A DNA stretch of 61,225 nt from Rhodovastum atsumiense (GTDB lineage: Bacteria > Pseudomonadota > Alphaproteobacteria > Acetobacterales > Acetobacteraceae), in assembly GCA_026225115.1 (NCBI GenBank), contig JAMFSE010000098.1:1-61225 (forward strand). Direction: 5' to 3'. A program made the position numbers and the translations under genes. Position 1 is the first letter of the stretch. Each line of letters opens with the position of its first letter. The notes under the pieces are model-generated. The model was not told the DNA's origin and ran no database searches. It saw only the letters and a program-made list of their open reading frames with translations. Below, piece by piece: positions 1 to 9,312 of the stretch.

Positions 1-146
1 AAGGCAAGAAAGCGGTTCTTTTTTGAAAAAAAAGAACCAAAAAACTCTTTTTACTCTGAGCCATGGGCGTTGGCTCGGCCACAGCCCATGACTCAGAGTA
101 AAGAAGTCTTTTTGCTTCTTTTTCTTCAGAAAAAGAAGTGCTTCTC
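1..146. repeat. Three-hairpin intergenic repeat, copy A
   Basis: Three consecutive inverted repeats lie between the window edge and the stop codon of the efflux permease gene. The first is GGTTCTTTTTT paired with a matching GAACC arm (14-38). The second has arms ACTCTGAG/CTCAGAGT (53-60 and 92-99) with an inner ATGGGC/GCCCAT stem around the loop GTTGGCTCGGCCACA. The third is CTTCTTTTTC/GAAAAAGAAG (115-138). The central loop is the exact reverse complement of the loop in the copy at 9.4 kb, so this copy is inverted relative to that one. It probably acts as a transcription terminator for the leftward efflux operon. Confidence 0.8.
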
Positions 147-1661
147 TTAGCTTGCCTTCGGCGGGCGCATGAAGAAGACGCACATTATCGCCGGGATGGT
201 GGTCAGGAAGATCAGCTTGTAGTCGTCGGCATAAGCGATGATCTGGGACTGGGTGTCGACAATGCTGTTCAGTAACGAGGCGCCAGCCGGGGAGGCGGGG
301 TCCAGCATTACGTTGACGAAGCTCTGCATCGGCCTGGTAAAGGGCGTGACGTACTGCGCCAGCACCGCATGCTCAACTTGCGTCTGCCGGTCCAGCATTG
401 CGGAGGTGACGGCGATGCCGACGGCGCTGCCGATATTGCGCATCAGTGCCGAAAGTGCGGCGCCTTGCGTCCGGAGTGCTACCGGCAGCGTGGCGTAGGC
501 AAGGACATTCAGCGGCACGAACACAAAGCCAAGCCCGGCGCCGGAGAGTATGGTGGTCAGGGCGATATGGCCAGGGGAGACACCCGGCGTCCAGCCTTCC
601 TGCATGACCATTGCGGTCTCCAGCACGCCGTAGCCGAACAGCATCAGGAGGCGCGGGTCGAACCGGTTGGTTAGCCTGCCGGCAAGCATCATCGAGGCGA
701 TCATCCCAAGCCCGCGGGGCGCCATAACCATACCGGCGGATTGCACCGGGTAATTGCTGAGATTTTCCAGAAACGGCCCCAGCAACGCGGTCGATGAAAG
801 CGTGGAAAGCCCGACGGTTACCATGACGATCAGCGCGCCGTTGAAATTCAGATCGGCGAAGGCTGTTCGAGGAATGAATGGATTGTCCGCGGTCATCATG
901 TGCACGACAAACAAGTAAAGCCCCAGCGCTGCCACCACGGTGCAGGTGACGATTGTGCCGGAGCTGAACCAATCCAGCTGCTCGCCGCGGTCCAGCGCAA
1001 TCTGCATCGCCGTCAGCCCAAGCGCCAGGATCAGAAATCCGATCCAGTCGAAGCGCAGGGTTTTGTCGGATTCCACACGCGGCATGAAGAACAGCAGGCC
1101 CAGTATGGCAAGGATCCCAAACGGCACATTGATGAAAAACACATAGCGCCAGTCGTATTGCGCGGTGAGAAACCCGCCCAATGTCGGCCCGATAATCGGC
1201 CCAAGCATTACCCCGGAACTCCATATCGACATCGATATGCCACGCCGCTCCGGCGGAAACAGATCCAGCATGGTGGATTGCGAAAGCGGCACCAAAGCCG
1301 CCCCGAACATGCCCTGCAGAAAGCGCTCGACGACAATCTCAGGCAATGAGCTCGCCAGCCCGCACATTACCGACGTGATGATGAAGCTGATCAGGCAGGC
1401 CAGCATAAGATTCTTGCGGCCGAACCGCGCCGTCAGCCAGCCGACAGGTGCGGTAAAAATTGCGGAGGCGATGATATACGAGGTCAGGACCCAGGTAATC
1501 TGGTCATGCGAAGCAGATAAGCTGCCCTGCATATAGGGCAGCGCCACATTTGCCACGGTGGTATCGAGCGCCTGCATCAACGTCGCAATCATCAGGCAGA
1601 TGACGATGATCAGCGTATGCGGGGCGAGTCTACCTTCGGCTTCGACCGAAGCGGCCGGCAT
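147..1661 (-). CDS. emrB: DHA2-family multidrug efflux permease (EmrB-like)
   Basis: Inner-membrane drug:H+ antiporter of the major facilitator superfamily, 504 aa, the length expected for the 14-helix DHA2 group. Visible family signatures are ALDTTVANVALP (about residues 31-42), GWLTARFGRKN (74-84, loop motif A), GPIIGPTLGGFL (154-165) and WRYVFFINVP (171-180). The ATG overlaps the stop codon of the upstream adaptor gene by one base (TGATG), so the two are translationally coupled. Together they should form an EmrAB-type pump moving hydrophobic compounds across the inner membrane and periplasm. The substrate cannot be read from the sequence. The MarR gene at the head of the operon is the likely regulator. 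Confidence 0.93.
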   Translation of the reverse strand: MPAASVEAEGRLAPHTLIIVICLMIATLMQALDTTVANVALPYMQGSLSASHDQITWVLTSYIIASAIFTAPVGWLTARFGRKNLMLACLISFIITSVMCGLASSLPEIVVERFLQGMFGAALVPLSQSTMLDLFPPERRGISMSIWSSGVMLGPIIGPTLGGFLTAQYDWRYVFFINVPFGILAILGLLFFMPRVESDKTLRFDWIGFLILALGLTAMQIALDRGEQLDWFSSGTIVTCTVVAALGLYLFVVHMMTADNPFIPRTAFADLNFNGALIVMVTVGLSTLSSTALLGPFLENLSNYPVQSAGMVMAPRGLGMIASMMLAGRLTNRFDPRLLMLFGYGVLETAMVMQEGWTPGVSPGHIALTTILSGAGLGFVFVPLNVLAYATLPVALRTQGAALSALMRNIGSAVGIAVTSAMLDRQTQVEHAVLAQYVTPFTRPMQSFVNVMLDPASPAGASLLNSIVDTQSQIIAYADDYKLIFLTTIPAIMCVFFMRPPKAS

Positions 1662-2761
1662 CAGAACAGGTCGGAGAGATACCGATGATGCTTCGTATCA
1701 ATGGAGATTTCTGCGCTCATGCCGTCACGCAAGGGAAATTCGCTGGGCCCGCCGGTGATTTTCACGCGCACCGGAATGCGCTGCACCACTTTCACCCAGT
1801 TGCCGGATGAATTCTGCGCCGGCAATATCGAAAATTCCGAGCCGCTGGTTGGGCTGATGCTTTCCACCACGCCATGCCAGGTCTGCCCCGGATAGGTATC
1901 GACCTTGATGGACACGGACTGGCCGGGCCGCACCCAGGTCAGATCGCTTTCCTTCGGCTGCGCGGTTATCCAAATATCTTTATCGGAAACCAGGCCGAAG
2001 GCTGCGGTGCCGGCCTGCAAATACATGCCCGGCTGCAATTGCTCGACCATCGTCACATATCCCGAATAGGGCGCCGTGACGACGCTATCCGCGAGATCCA
2101 GCTCGGCATCCTTCAAATTACCCAGAGCGGAGCGATAGGCCGGCATATCCTCCACCGGAACATTCGGGTCATCATTCAATTTCGACAGCTGAATTGCCGC
2201 CTGATCCTGCAGCTCCGTCAAACGGGCCTGATCGGACTGCACCTGAAACTTCGCATTGTCATAGACAGACTGCGTAACGCCGCCGTCGTGCAGCACCGAG
2301 GCGTACCGTGCCAAATCGTCCTGCGCGCGTTTAACCTGAATTTCCTGCATGGTGATATTTTGCTGCGCATCGGCATAGGTGCGTTTCTCGCCTTCAATAT
2401 CGAGCTTCACCTGCGCCAGCTGCGCCTTGGCATTATCGACCGCAATCTGGTGCCCATTCTGGCCGATTTTAAACAGCACCTGTCCGGCGACGACGTGCTG
2501 GTTGTCATGCACGTCAACCTCATCCACCAGGCCGGAAACATCGGTCGAAAGCGAAACTTTTGCCGCATCAACATAGGTATCGTCGGAGGAGACATAGCGC
2601 CCGCCCATCAGCCAGAACACCAGCGAGCCGACGACGACAATCGCGATGCCACCGATCATCAAAACCGGACGCAGCAGCCGGGCGCGATTGGCGCGCCGCA
2701 CCGCCGCCTTGCCAGCGGTTTGCGTGGCGACATCCCGCGCCGCTACGTTCGCCTGAGACAT
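1661..2761 (-). CDS. emrA: HlyD/EmrA-family membrane fusion protein
   Basis: Periplasmic adaptor of the efflux pump, 366 aa. A short cytoplasmic N-terminus is followed by one membrane segment at about residues 31-53, a biotinyl-lipoyl-like half-motif (VDEVDVHDNQHVVAGQVLF), a long helical hairpin rich in Gln/Ala, and a beta-barrel region. The open frame extends upstream into the marR gene. The ATG at 2761 was chosen because it overlaps the marR stop codon as TAATG and gives the usual EmrA N-terminus (MSQANV). It lies between marR and emrB with one-base overlaps on both sides, so all three genes form one operon. Confidence 0.92.
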   Translation of the reverse strand: MSQANVAARDVATQTAGKAAVRRANRARLLRPVLMIGGIAIVVVGSLVFWLMGGRYVSSDDTYVDAAKVSLSTDVSGLVDEVDVHDNQHVVAGQVLFKIGQNGHQIAVDNAKAQLAQVKLDIEGEKRTYADAQQNITMQEIQVKRAQDDLARYASVLHDGGVTQSVYDNAKFQVQSDQARLTELQDQAAIQLSKLNDDPNVPVEDMPAYRSALGNLKDAELDLADSVVTAPYSGYVTMVEQLQPGMYLQAGTAAFGLVSDKDIWITAQPKESDLTWVRPGQSVSIKVDTYPGQTWHGVVESISPTSGSEFSILPAQNSSGNWVKVVQRIPVRVKITGGPSEFPLRDGMSAEISIDTKHHRYLSDLF

Positions 2762-3249
2762 TACGCGATCTCCCTGAGTGAGTCGGTATCGATGGTTCCA
2801 TCCGGACCCTGTGTTTCCGACTTTTGCGTTAAATTCATCTTCATCTGCAGCAGCCCTTCGATCATGGCTTCGCGCGTGCATGCTGGAACACCTTGCATCA
2901 CGAAGCTTTCCAGCGCTTCCCCCATCACCGACATTTTGGTCAGGATAGGTTCCGCCGCCGGCAGCAGATGCAGCCGCCAGATCCGCCGGTCGCTGGCATC
3001 GGCCCGCCGTTCGAGCAAGCCTGCCGCCTCCAGCCGGTCAACCATCCGGGCGACGGATATGGGCTCAACCTCGAGCGAGTCCGCCAATTCCTTTTGCGAC
3101 ATGCCGGGATGCTTGCCCAAGCGCGACATAAGGCTCCAGCCGGCCCGGGTCATTCCGTGCACCCGCGCACGCTTATCGGCCTCCACGCGGATCAATCGCG
3201 CCAAGTCATGCAACAGCGAGAACAGGTTGTGGTCGAGGTCCTTATTCAT
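2761..3249 (-). CDS. MarR-family transcriptional regulator of the efflux operon
   Basis: Winged-helix regulator of about 162 aa. The MarR core is visible as LTRAGWSLMSRLGKHPG-like helices, then MSQKELADSLEVEPISVARMVDRLEAAGLLERRADASDRRIWRLHL, which contains the recognition helix and the wing with its conserved DRR motif. The ATG at 3249 was chosen over an upstream start at 3303 because the extra 18 residues are not MarR-like and would place the operator inside the gene. First gene of the marR-emrA-emrB operon, so it probably represses its own transcription until a ligand binds. An inverted repeat sits just upstream of the start. Confidence 0.9.
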   Translation of the reverse strand: MNKDLDHNLFSLLHDLARLIRVEADKRARVHGMTRAGWSLMSRLGKHPGMSQKELADSLEVEPISVARMVDRLEAAGLLERRADASDRRIWRLHLLPAAEPILTKMSVMGEALESFVMQGVPACTREAMIEGLLQMKMNLTQKSETQGPDGTIDTDSLREIA

Positions 3250-3262
3250 AGCAAGGGATATA

Positions 3263-3276
3263 ATAAGGATGCTTAT
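3263..3276. promoter_or_regulatory. Candidate MarR operator
   Basis: ATAAG-GATG-CTTAT is a perfect inverted repeat with 5-bp arms and a 4-bp spacer, starting 14 bp upstream of the marR ATG. Size and position suit autorepression by the MarR dimer. Only the symmetry is observed; binding is inferred. Confidence 0.5.
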
Positions 3277-3358
3277 GATTTTGACCAGCCCCCCAGCATG
3301 CAATTTATGCGGAGCCGGTCTTCGGATAAATCCGGTCCGCCGCCACCTCCCGAGTCGT

Positions 3359-4135
3359 TCAAGCCTCCGGTTTACGGCCCCGTGCCAGTTCGGCGATTAT
3401 CCCATGCAGCGTGTTCAGCTCCTGTCCGGTGACCTCGCCCCGCTGGAAGAAATGCCGCAGGTTGCGGACCATGCCGGGGCGTTTCTGGGGGTTTTTGAGG
3501 AAGCCCGAGGCGTCACATTCGCAGATCAAATGCTCCATGAAGTTTTCCAGCTCGTACTTCGTGGCAACCTCCGCGCCATTGGTCTGCAGGCTTCGCGGCG
3601 GCTCTTCCGGGCCGCGCGCGATATACCATTCATAGGCCATGATCATCACTGCCTGGCTCAGGTTCAGCGACATGAAATCCGGATTCAGATCGTAGCGGAT
3701 CAGGCTATCGGCGCAGGCGATGTCGTCATTATCCAGCCCGGCGCGCTCCGGCCCGAACAAGATGCCGCATTTGAGCGCGCGCGCGCCGATCGCGTGGATC
3801 TCCACGGCAGCCCCGCGCGCGGTCAACATCGGCTTGATGATGTGGCGCGGGCGCGGGCAGGTGGCGAACACCCGGTGCAGGTCGGCCACCGCATCGGCGA
3901 CGGTTTCATGCAGTGTCAGGCTGTCGAGAATCCGGTGCGCGCCGGACGCCATGCGCCAGGCGCGCTCCTGCGGCCAGCCGTCGCGCGGCGCCACCAGCCT
4001 TAAATGGAACAGCCCGCCATTGCCCATGGCGCGCGCGACCGCGCCGATATTCTCCGCCAGCTGCGGCCGCACCAGGATCACCACAGGCGAGGGATCAATC
4101 GGTGTCAGCTCCGCGCCGCCGTCGCGGCCGGTCAT
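3359..4135 (-). CDS. trmJ: SPOUT-class RNA 2'-O-methyltransferase, TrmJ type
   Basis: 258 aa TrmH/SpoU-family enzyme. Motifs are AENIGAVARAMGNGG (28-41, motif 1), ILFGPERAGLDN (125-136, motif 2) and NLSQAV (158-163, motif 3), which form the trefoil-knot S-adenosylmethionine site. The short N-terminus and C-terminal helical extension fit TrmJ, which methylates the ribose of nucleotide 32 in tRNA. A related rRNA methyltransferase cannot be excluded. The ATG overlaps the cysS stop as ATGA, so the pair is translationally coupled. cysS next to this family is common in alphaproteobacteria, as far as I recall. Confidence 0.87.
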   Translation of the reverse strand: MTGRDGGAELTPIDPSPVVILVRPQLAENIGAVARAMGNGGLFHLRLVAPRDGWPQERAWRMASGAHRILDSLTLHETVADAVADLHRVFATCPRPRHIIKPMLTARGAAVEIHAIGARALKCGILFGPERAGLDNDDIACADSLIRYDLNPDFMSLNLSQAVMIMAYEWYIARGPEEPPRSLQTNGAEVATKYELENFMEHLICECDASGFLKNPQKRPGMVRNLRHFFQRGEVTGQELNTLHGIIAELARGRKPEA

Positions 4136-5478
4136 ATCTTCCGCCAGCTGGTGCCGGCGGCGGTATCCTCCAGCAAAATCCCATCGGCTTCGAGCGTTTT
4201 TCGGATTTCATCGGCCCTGGAAAAATTCTTCCGCGCCCGCGCTTCCCGGCGCTCAGCGATAAGCGCCTCGATTTTGGCGCCATCGGCATCCCCGCGAAAC
4301 CATTTTTCTGCTCCCTGATTGAACAGGCCAAGAACCTTGCCGGCTGCCAGCATTCCGCCAGCAGCACCGGCATCGCCGGAGAGCGCGGCATCGGCCATGC
4401 CATGCAGCCCGGCAATCGCAGCGGGCGTATTCAGATCGTCGCATAACGCATCAAATATCACCGGCGGAATATCTTGCGCGGGGGCGATACCGGGATGCGC
4501 CGCGATCGCGCGGTAAAACCTGTCCAGCTCCTTCTTTGCTTCCAGCAGCGCGGCGTCGGAGAAATCAAGGGTCGAGCGGTAATGCGATCGGATCAGCAGA
4601 AACCGCACCGCCTCCGCCGGCGCCGCGCCCAGCACCTCCCGCAATGTTTTGAAATTCCCCAGCGATTTGCTCATCTTTTCGCCATTGACGAGCAGCATGT
4701 GGTTATGCACCCAGATATTCGCAAAACCCGATCCGGGAAAGGCACAGCAGGATTGCGCGATCTCGTTTTCATGATGCGGGAAAATCAGATCATCGCCGCC
4801 GCCATGAATATCGAAGCTCTCGCCGAGATGGCGCCATGACATCGCCGAGCATTCGATATGCCAGCCCGGCCGGCCGCGGCCCCAGGGGGACTCCCAGCCC
4901 GGCAGATCGTCCGATGACGGTTTCCAGAGCACGAAATCACCTGGCTCGCGCTTATACGGCGCCACGTCCACCCGCGCTCCGGCGATTAGATCCTCGGGCG
5001 CGTGGCCGGAGAATTTGCCGTATTGCGGATCGGAATTGACGGCGAACAGTACATGGCCCTCGGCTTCGTAGGCATGCCCGCGGGCAATCAGCCGCTCGAT
5101 GATCATGATGATCTCGGCAATATGCGCGGTCGCGCGGGGTTCGATATCCGGCGGCAGCGTGAACAGCGCCGCCATGTCGGCATGGTAATCCGCGGTCGTA
5201 CGGGCTGTGATCGCCGCAATCGGCTCCCCGGTCTCTGCCGCTCGCGCGTTTATCTTGTCATCCACATCGGTGATGTTCCGCACATAGGTTACGCGCGGGT
5301 ACATGATGCGCAGCAAGCGCACCAGAATATCGAACACCACGACATTGCGCGCATTGCCGATATGGGCGAGGTCGTAAACCGTCGGGCCGCACAGATACAC
5401 GCCGACATTCGCCGGATCGATGGGGGTGAAAACTTCCTCGTGCCGGGTGCGGGTGTTATGCAGGGTTAAGCGCGTCAT
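4132..5478 (-). CDS. cysS: Cysteine-tRNA ligase
   Basis: Class I aminoacyl-tRNA synthetase, 448 aa, full length, charging tRNA-Cys in the cytoplasm. HIGN (39-42) and KMSKS (268-272) are the ATP-binding signatures. C30, C210, H235 and E239 match the family's zinc ligands, with the context FPHHENEIAQSCC. The longest open frame begins at a TTG 27 bp further upstream; the ATG at 5478 gives the typical N-terminus (TRLTLHNTRTRHEE) and is preferred. Its stop overlaps the start of the tRNA methyltransferase gene. It is divergent from the M20 peptidase gene, with 46 bp between the starts. Confidence 0.96.
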   Translation of the reverse strand: MTRLTLHNTRTRHEEVFTPIDPANVGVYLCGPTVYDLAHIGNARNVVVFDILVRLLRIMYPRVTYVRNITDVDDKINARAAETGEPIAAITARTTADYHADMAALFTLPPDIEPRATAHIAEIIMIIERLIARGHAYEAEGHVLFAVNSDPQYGKFSGHAPEDLIAGARVDVAPYKREPGDFVLWKPSSDDLPGWESPWGRGRPGWHIECSAMSWRHLGESFDIHGGGDDLIFPHHENEIAQSCCAFPGSGFANIWVHNHMLLVNGEKMSKSLGNFKTLREVLGAAPAEAVRFLLIRSHYRSTLDFSDAALLEAKKELDRFYRAIAAHPGIAPAQDIPPVIFDALCDDLNTPAAIAGLHGMADAALSGDAGAAGGMLAAGKVLGLFNQGAEKWFRGDADGAKIEALIAERREARARKNFSRADEIRKTLEADGILLEDTAAGTSWRKI

Positions 5479-5524
5479 ACCGGGCTTTTCGGCGAGGCAC
5501 GGCAACTAATCAAGGTTCTGACCG

Positions 5525-6910
5525 ATGGAAAAGATTCTGGCCCATATCGATGCGAATATCGACGCCTCGCTCGGCCGGCTGTTCGAACTGCTGCGCATCC
5601 CCAGCATCAGCGCCCAACCGGCGCACCGGCAGGACTGTCTGGACGCCGCCAACTGGGCGCTCACCGCGCTGCGGGAAATGGGTTTTACCGCTAGATTATC
5701 CGAAACGACCGGCCTGCCGGGAGTGGTCGCTCAGAATCACGAGGCTGGGCCGGACGCGCCGCATGTACTGTTCTATGGCCATTACGACGTCCAGCCGCCG
5801 GACCCGCTGGCGCTCTGGCATTCCGACCCGTTCGACCCGCAGCTGGTGGATGGCCCGCGCGGCAAGCGGATCGTGGCCCGGGGTGCCGTAGACGATAAAG
5901 GCCAGGTGGTGAGCTTTTTCGAGGCCTGCCGCGCCCATCTCGCCATCAACGGCAAGTTGCCGGTGCGCCTCACAGTGCTGCTGGAAGGCGAGGAGGAATG
6001 CGGCAGCCCTTCGTTGCATCAGCTGCTGACGCAAGAACGCGAGACGCTGGCGGCGGACTTCGTACTGATCGCCGACACCAACATGTGGAACCCCGAAACC
6101 CCGGCCATTACCATAAGCCTGCGGGGGCTGGCGGCGGTCGAGGTGACGCTGAAGGCTGCCTCCCGTGACCTGCATTCCGGTCTCTATGGCGGAATTGCGC
6201 TCAACCCGATTAATGCGTTGACGCGGATTCTGGGCGATCTGCAGGACGATCAGGGAAAAATCCGGATCCCGCATTTCTACGACGGCGTCGCCCCGGTGCC
6301 GGATAAACTCAGCCAATCATGGGCCACGCTTGGCTTCGACGGACAGGCGTTTTTGGGTGAGGTCGGTCTGGCCAGTCCGGCCGGCGAGCATGGCCAGTCG
6401 CCGCTGGCGCAATTATGGGCGCGCCCCACCGCCGATATCAACGGCATTTACGGCGGCTATCAGGGCGAGGGCACCAAAACCGTCATCCCGGCGCTGGCCA
6501 CCGCCAAGCTCACCTTCCGGCTGGTGCCGGGGCAGGACCCGCAGGTCGTGGTCAGGAATTTCGAACGCTTTGTCATCGAGCGCCTGCGCCCGGACGCGCA
6601 CGTCGCATTCAAACACCAGGGCGCCACCCCCGGCTTTGCGATGAACCCGGATGCGCCCTTCATGCGCGCCGCGCAGGCGGCGTTAAGCGCGGAATTCGGC
6701 AAGCCCGCGGCGCTCATAGGCTCCGGCGCCTCGATACCGATCGTGGAGAGTTTCAAAACCATCCTCGGCCTGGATTGCCTGCTCGCCGGCTTCGGCCTGG
6801 ATGACGATCGCATCCATTCGCCGAACGAAAAATTCGATCTCGCCTGCTTCCACCGCGGCACCCGCGCGCATGCCAGGCTGCTGACGGCATTCAAATCGAT
6901 ATTGGATTAG
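5525..6910 (+). CDS. M20-family metallopeptidase (dipeptidase-like)
   Basis: 461 aa zinc peptidase of the ArgE/DapE/ACY1/CPG2 group. The metal and catalytic residues are visible: H86 and D88 in FYGHYDVQPPDP, D123 in GAVDDKGQ, the glutamate pair in LLEGEEECGS (about 154-158), D183 in IADTN, and a C-terminal histidine in DRIHSPNEKF. The dimerisation lid domain lies between about residues 195 and 360. The length and the HYDVQPPDP motif fit cytosolic non-specific dipeptidases rather than ArgE or DapE, which are shorter. The substrate is not determinable here. The Kdo hydroxylase gene follows by 10 bp and may be co-transcribed. Confidence 0.9.
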   Translation: MEKILAHIDANIDASLGRLFELLRIPSISAQPAHRQDCLDAANWALTALREMGFTARLSETTGLPGVVAQNHEAGPDAPHVLFYGHYDVQPPDPLALWHSDPFDPQLVDGPRGKRIVARGAVDDKGQVVSFFEACRAHLAINGKLPVRLTVLLEGEEECGSPSLHQLLTQERETLAADFVLIADTNMWNPETPAITISLRGLAAVEVTLKAASRDLHSGLYGGIALNPINALTRILGDLQDDQGKIRIPHFYDGVAPVPDKLSQSWATLGFDGQAFLGEVGLASPAGEHGQSPLAQLWARPTADINGIYGGYQGEGTKTVIPALATAKLTFRLVPGQDPQVVVRNFERFVIERLRPDAHVAFKHQGATPGFAMNPDAPFMRAAQAALSAEFGKPAALIGSGASIPIVESFKTILGLDCLLAGFGLDDDRIHSPNEKFDLACFHRGTRAHARLLTAFKSILD

Positions 6911-6920
6911 ATCGCTGCAA

Positions 6921-7796
6921 ATGCTGCAAAAAATCGAAATTTCTTCAATTGACCAGATCGACCGCCAAGCCGCCGATCAGGCCGCCTCGGCATTGGAGCT
7001 GGGAAAAGTCGTGCTGTTTCCGCAGCTGGCATTTCCACTTGCAGCGGGGGAACGCCGGATCATCAGCCAGGACAATGCCACCAGCGATTCCAAAAACATC
7101 AGCTTCAACCCACAGGACGCAACGTTAAAGGGCTCGACGCTTCCAGTTCGGGATCAGAACGAACTTATTGACCTGCTGACGCGTTTCGGCGATTTCGCCG
7201 AAGCGCTGGTCTGCGCCATTGCGCCGCAATATCGCAGCGGCCTTGCCCGCATGCGCACCAGCTTCCGCCCTGTGGAAATCGCCGGCCGCAATTATTCCTG
7301 GCGCAAGGACGACCGCCGCCGCCATGTCGACGCCTTCCCCTCCTCGCCGACCCAAGGTGCCCGCATCCTGCGGGTGTTCGCCAACGTCGACCAGCATGAA
7401 ACCCCGCGAACCTGGCGGGTCGGCCCTGATTTCGAGACCTATGCCAAGGCGTTTCTGCCAAAAACCACCAGGCAGTTGCCGGGCCTGGCCGGGCTAATGG
7501 CGCTCACCGGCATCACCAAATCCCGCCGCAGCCTCTACGATCAGATCATGCTCGGGCTGCACGACGCCGCCAAACGTGACCTTACCTGGCAGGCGGCAAC
7601 GCCTGCCGAAGAAATCGGCTTTTTGCCCGGTCACATCTGGATGGCCTACACCGATCAGGTGCCGCATTCGGTCCTTTCCGGCCGTAACGCGCTGGAGCAG
7701 ACATTCATCGTCAGCCGCAACGTGCTGCAGCGGCCGGAGCAGTCTCCCGCGGCAATCATATCCCGGCTGCGCGGCGTGGATTGCCTGCCGGGCTAG
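6921..7796 (+). CDS. kdoO: Kdo hydroxylase family protein (KdoO-like)
   Basis: 291 aa protein resembling the Fe(II)/2-oxoglutarate-dependent Kdo 3-hydroxylase, which converts Kdo in the LPS inner core to Ko. The signature SWRKDDRRRHVDAFPS supplies an HxD pair (H135, D137), and VPHSVLSGRNALEQTF (from residue 248) supplies the third histidine (H249) and a candidate 2-oxoglutarate arginine (R255). Ko makes the Kdo-lipid A linkage more acid-stable, which would suit an acid-tolerant bacterium; that last point is inference. No LPS-core genes adjoin it. It follows the M20 peptidase gene closely, so they probably share a transcript. The family assignment rests on motif recognition. Confidence 0.8.
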   Translation: MLQKIEISSIDQIDRQAADQAASALELGKVVLFPQLAFPLAAGERRIISQDNATSDSKNISFNPQDATLKGSTLPVRDQNELIDLLTRFGDFAEALVCAIAPQYRSGLARMRTSFRPVEIAGRNYSWRKDDRRRHVDAFPSSPTQGARILRVFANVDQHETPRTWRVGPDFETYAKAFLPKTTRQLPGLAGLMALTGITKSRRSLYDQIMLGLHDAAKRDLTWQAATPAEEIGFLPGHIWMAYTDQVPHSVLSGRNALEQTFIVSRNVLQRPEQSPAAIISRLRGVDCLPG

Positions 7797-7898
7797 CGCG
7801 CCGCCGGCGGACATCGCCCATTTGACGAATCCCGCCACCGGTCCGATGCTGCCTCGCCGTACAAGAAGTAAAAAAACAATCTTCCGGAGGAAACCAAC

Positions 7899-9311
7899 AT
7901 GACCGCACCCGCGCTTTCCGGGCACCGGCTGCAACGCAACAGCCTTGGCCTATCGCAGATCATCGCCTCAACCCTCGCCAATATCGCCCCCGCCATGAGC
8001 TTCTTCTTCGGCTTTGGGCTCATCGTCTCGGGGGCCGGCGTCGGCGCCCCGATCACCATCGCCATCGCCATGGTGGTGATCCTGTTTCTCACGAACACCT
8101 TGGCGGAATTCTCGAAATACCGCCCCAGCACCGGCTCCTTCGTTACCTTTATCGGCATGGCTTTCGGCCCGGTCGCCGGCGCTTCGGCTTCCATCTTCGT
8201 CGTCACCGGCTATGTCATCGCCGCCTCTTCGGTGGTCGTCATCTCCGGCGGCTGGGCGCACAGCACCTTGTTGCTGTTCTTCCACATCAGCATTCCCTGG
8301 CAAATCCTCAGCCTGATCGTCACCGCCATTGTCGGCCTGCTGGTCGCGCGGGGGATCAGCCTGTCCACCACCTGGGCCGCGATATTCTTCTATTTCGAGC
8401 TCATCCTGCTGCTCATCGGCGCCATCATCATGCTGGTCGCCAACCACGGCAGCATCTCACTTGCCCCGCTTCTGCCCTCCAGCATTTCCGGCGGCCTGGC
8501 CGGCATCGGCCTCGGTTTTCCGCTGGCCATCTATTTGTTCATCGGCTGGGAAAATTCCGCCATGCTGGCCGAGGAAACCACCGACCCACGGCGCAACGTG
8601 CCCCGCGCGTTGATCACCGGCACAGTCGCTATCGGCATTCTTTATATATTTCTCGCTTTCGCCACGGAAACGGCTTTCCACAACGATGCTAAGGCCATCG
8701 GCGCGTCGGTCATTCCCTTCGTGGACGCATTCAAAGTATCGGCGGCGGGCCTGCTGTTCATTGCCTATCTCGCCGGCGTCACCAGCATCTTCTCCTGCCT
8801 GATCGGCCTTACCAACGCCCAGGCGCGCATCCTGTTCAATTCCAGCCGCGAAGGCCTGCTGCCAACATTCTTCGGCAAAATCCACCCGCAGCACAAAACC
8901 CCCTACGCCGCCATGTGGACCTATGTCCTGGTCGCCTTCGTAATCGTGATTATCTTCGGCTGGAACACCGACCCGGTAACCCTGTTCGGTGAAACAAGCA
9001 CGCTCGGCACCATCCCGGTCATTATCACCTATCTCATCACTAACCTGGCATTGCCCGTGTATATGCTAAAACACCACCGCGCGGATTTCAGCCCGGTCAA
9101 ACACCTCATCATCCCATTGCTCGGCACAGCGCTGATGCTGTTCCCGCTGTGGGGCCTGGTCGAGCCCGGCCAGCCTTACCCCTTCAACATCTACCCATAT
9201 CTGACCCTGGGCCTGCTGATCATCTCCCTGATCTACGGCAGCATCCTGGCGAAACGAAACCCGGACCTGGTACAGCGTATCGGCAGCTACGTCGCGGACG
9301 AAGAGTATTAA
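7899..9311 (+). CDS. APC-superfamily amino-acid permease
   Basis: 470 aa inner-membrane protein with about 12 hydrophobic segments along its whole length. The first (about 25-47, IIASTLANIAPAMSFFFGFGLIVSG) has the interrupted helix typical of APC transporters. IGWENSAMLAEETTDPRRNVPRAL is the characteristic loop after TM6, and ISTSTLGTIP-like sequence follows later. A strong ribosome-binding site (GGAGGAAACCAAC then ATG) marks the start. It is probably an amino-acid or polyamine importer/exchanger; the substrate is not readable. It ends against a three-hairpin repeat that separates it from the convergent ilvA gene. Confidence 0.88.
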   Translation: MTAPALSGHRLQRNSLGLSQIIASTLANIAPAMSFFFGFGLIVSGAGVGAPITIAIAMVVILFLTNTLAEFSKYRPSTGSFVTFIGMAFGPVAGASASIFVVTGYVIAASSVVVISGGWAHSTLLLFFHISIPWQILSLIVTAIVGLLVARGISLSTTWAAIFFYFELILLLIGAIIMLVANHGSISLAPLLPSSISGGLAGIGLGFPLAIYLFIGWENSAMLAEETTDPRRNVPRALITGTVAIGILYIFLAFATETAFHNDAKAIGASVIPFVDAFKVSAAGLLFIAYLAGVTSIFSCLIGLTNAQARILFNSSREGLLPTFFGKIHPQHKTPYAAMWTYVLVAFVIVIIFGWNTDPVTLFGETSTLGTIPVIITYLITNLALPVYMLKHHRADFSPVKHLIIPLLGTALMLFPLWGLVEPGQPYPFNIYPYLTLGLLIISLIYGSILAKRNPDLVQRIGSYVADEEY

Positions 9312-9312
9312 G

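Noticed and set aside
1-146. CRISPR array
   Set aside because: The repeated motifs are single intergenic elements tens of kilobases apart, not regularly spaced; no CRISPR-like direct repeats or cas genes are visible anywhere in the window.
1874-4003. A 709-codon open frame on the plus strand across emrA, marR and trmJ
   Set aside because: It is antisense to three clear genes, has low-complexity His/Arg/Leu-rich composition typical of GC-rich shadow frames, and no recognisable domain.
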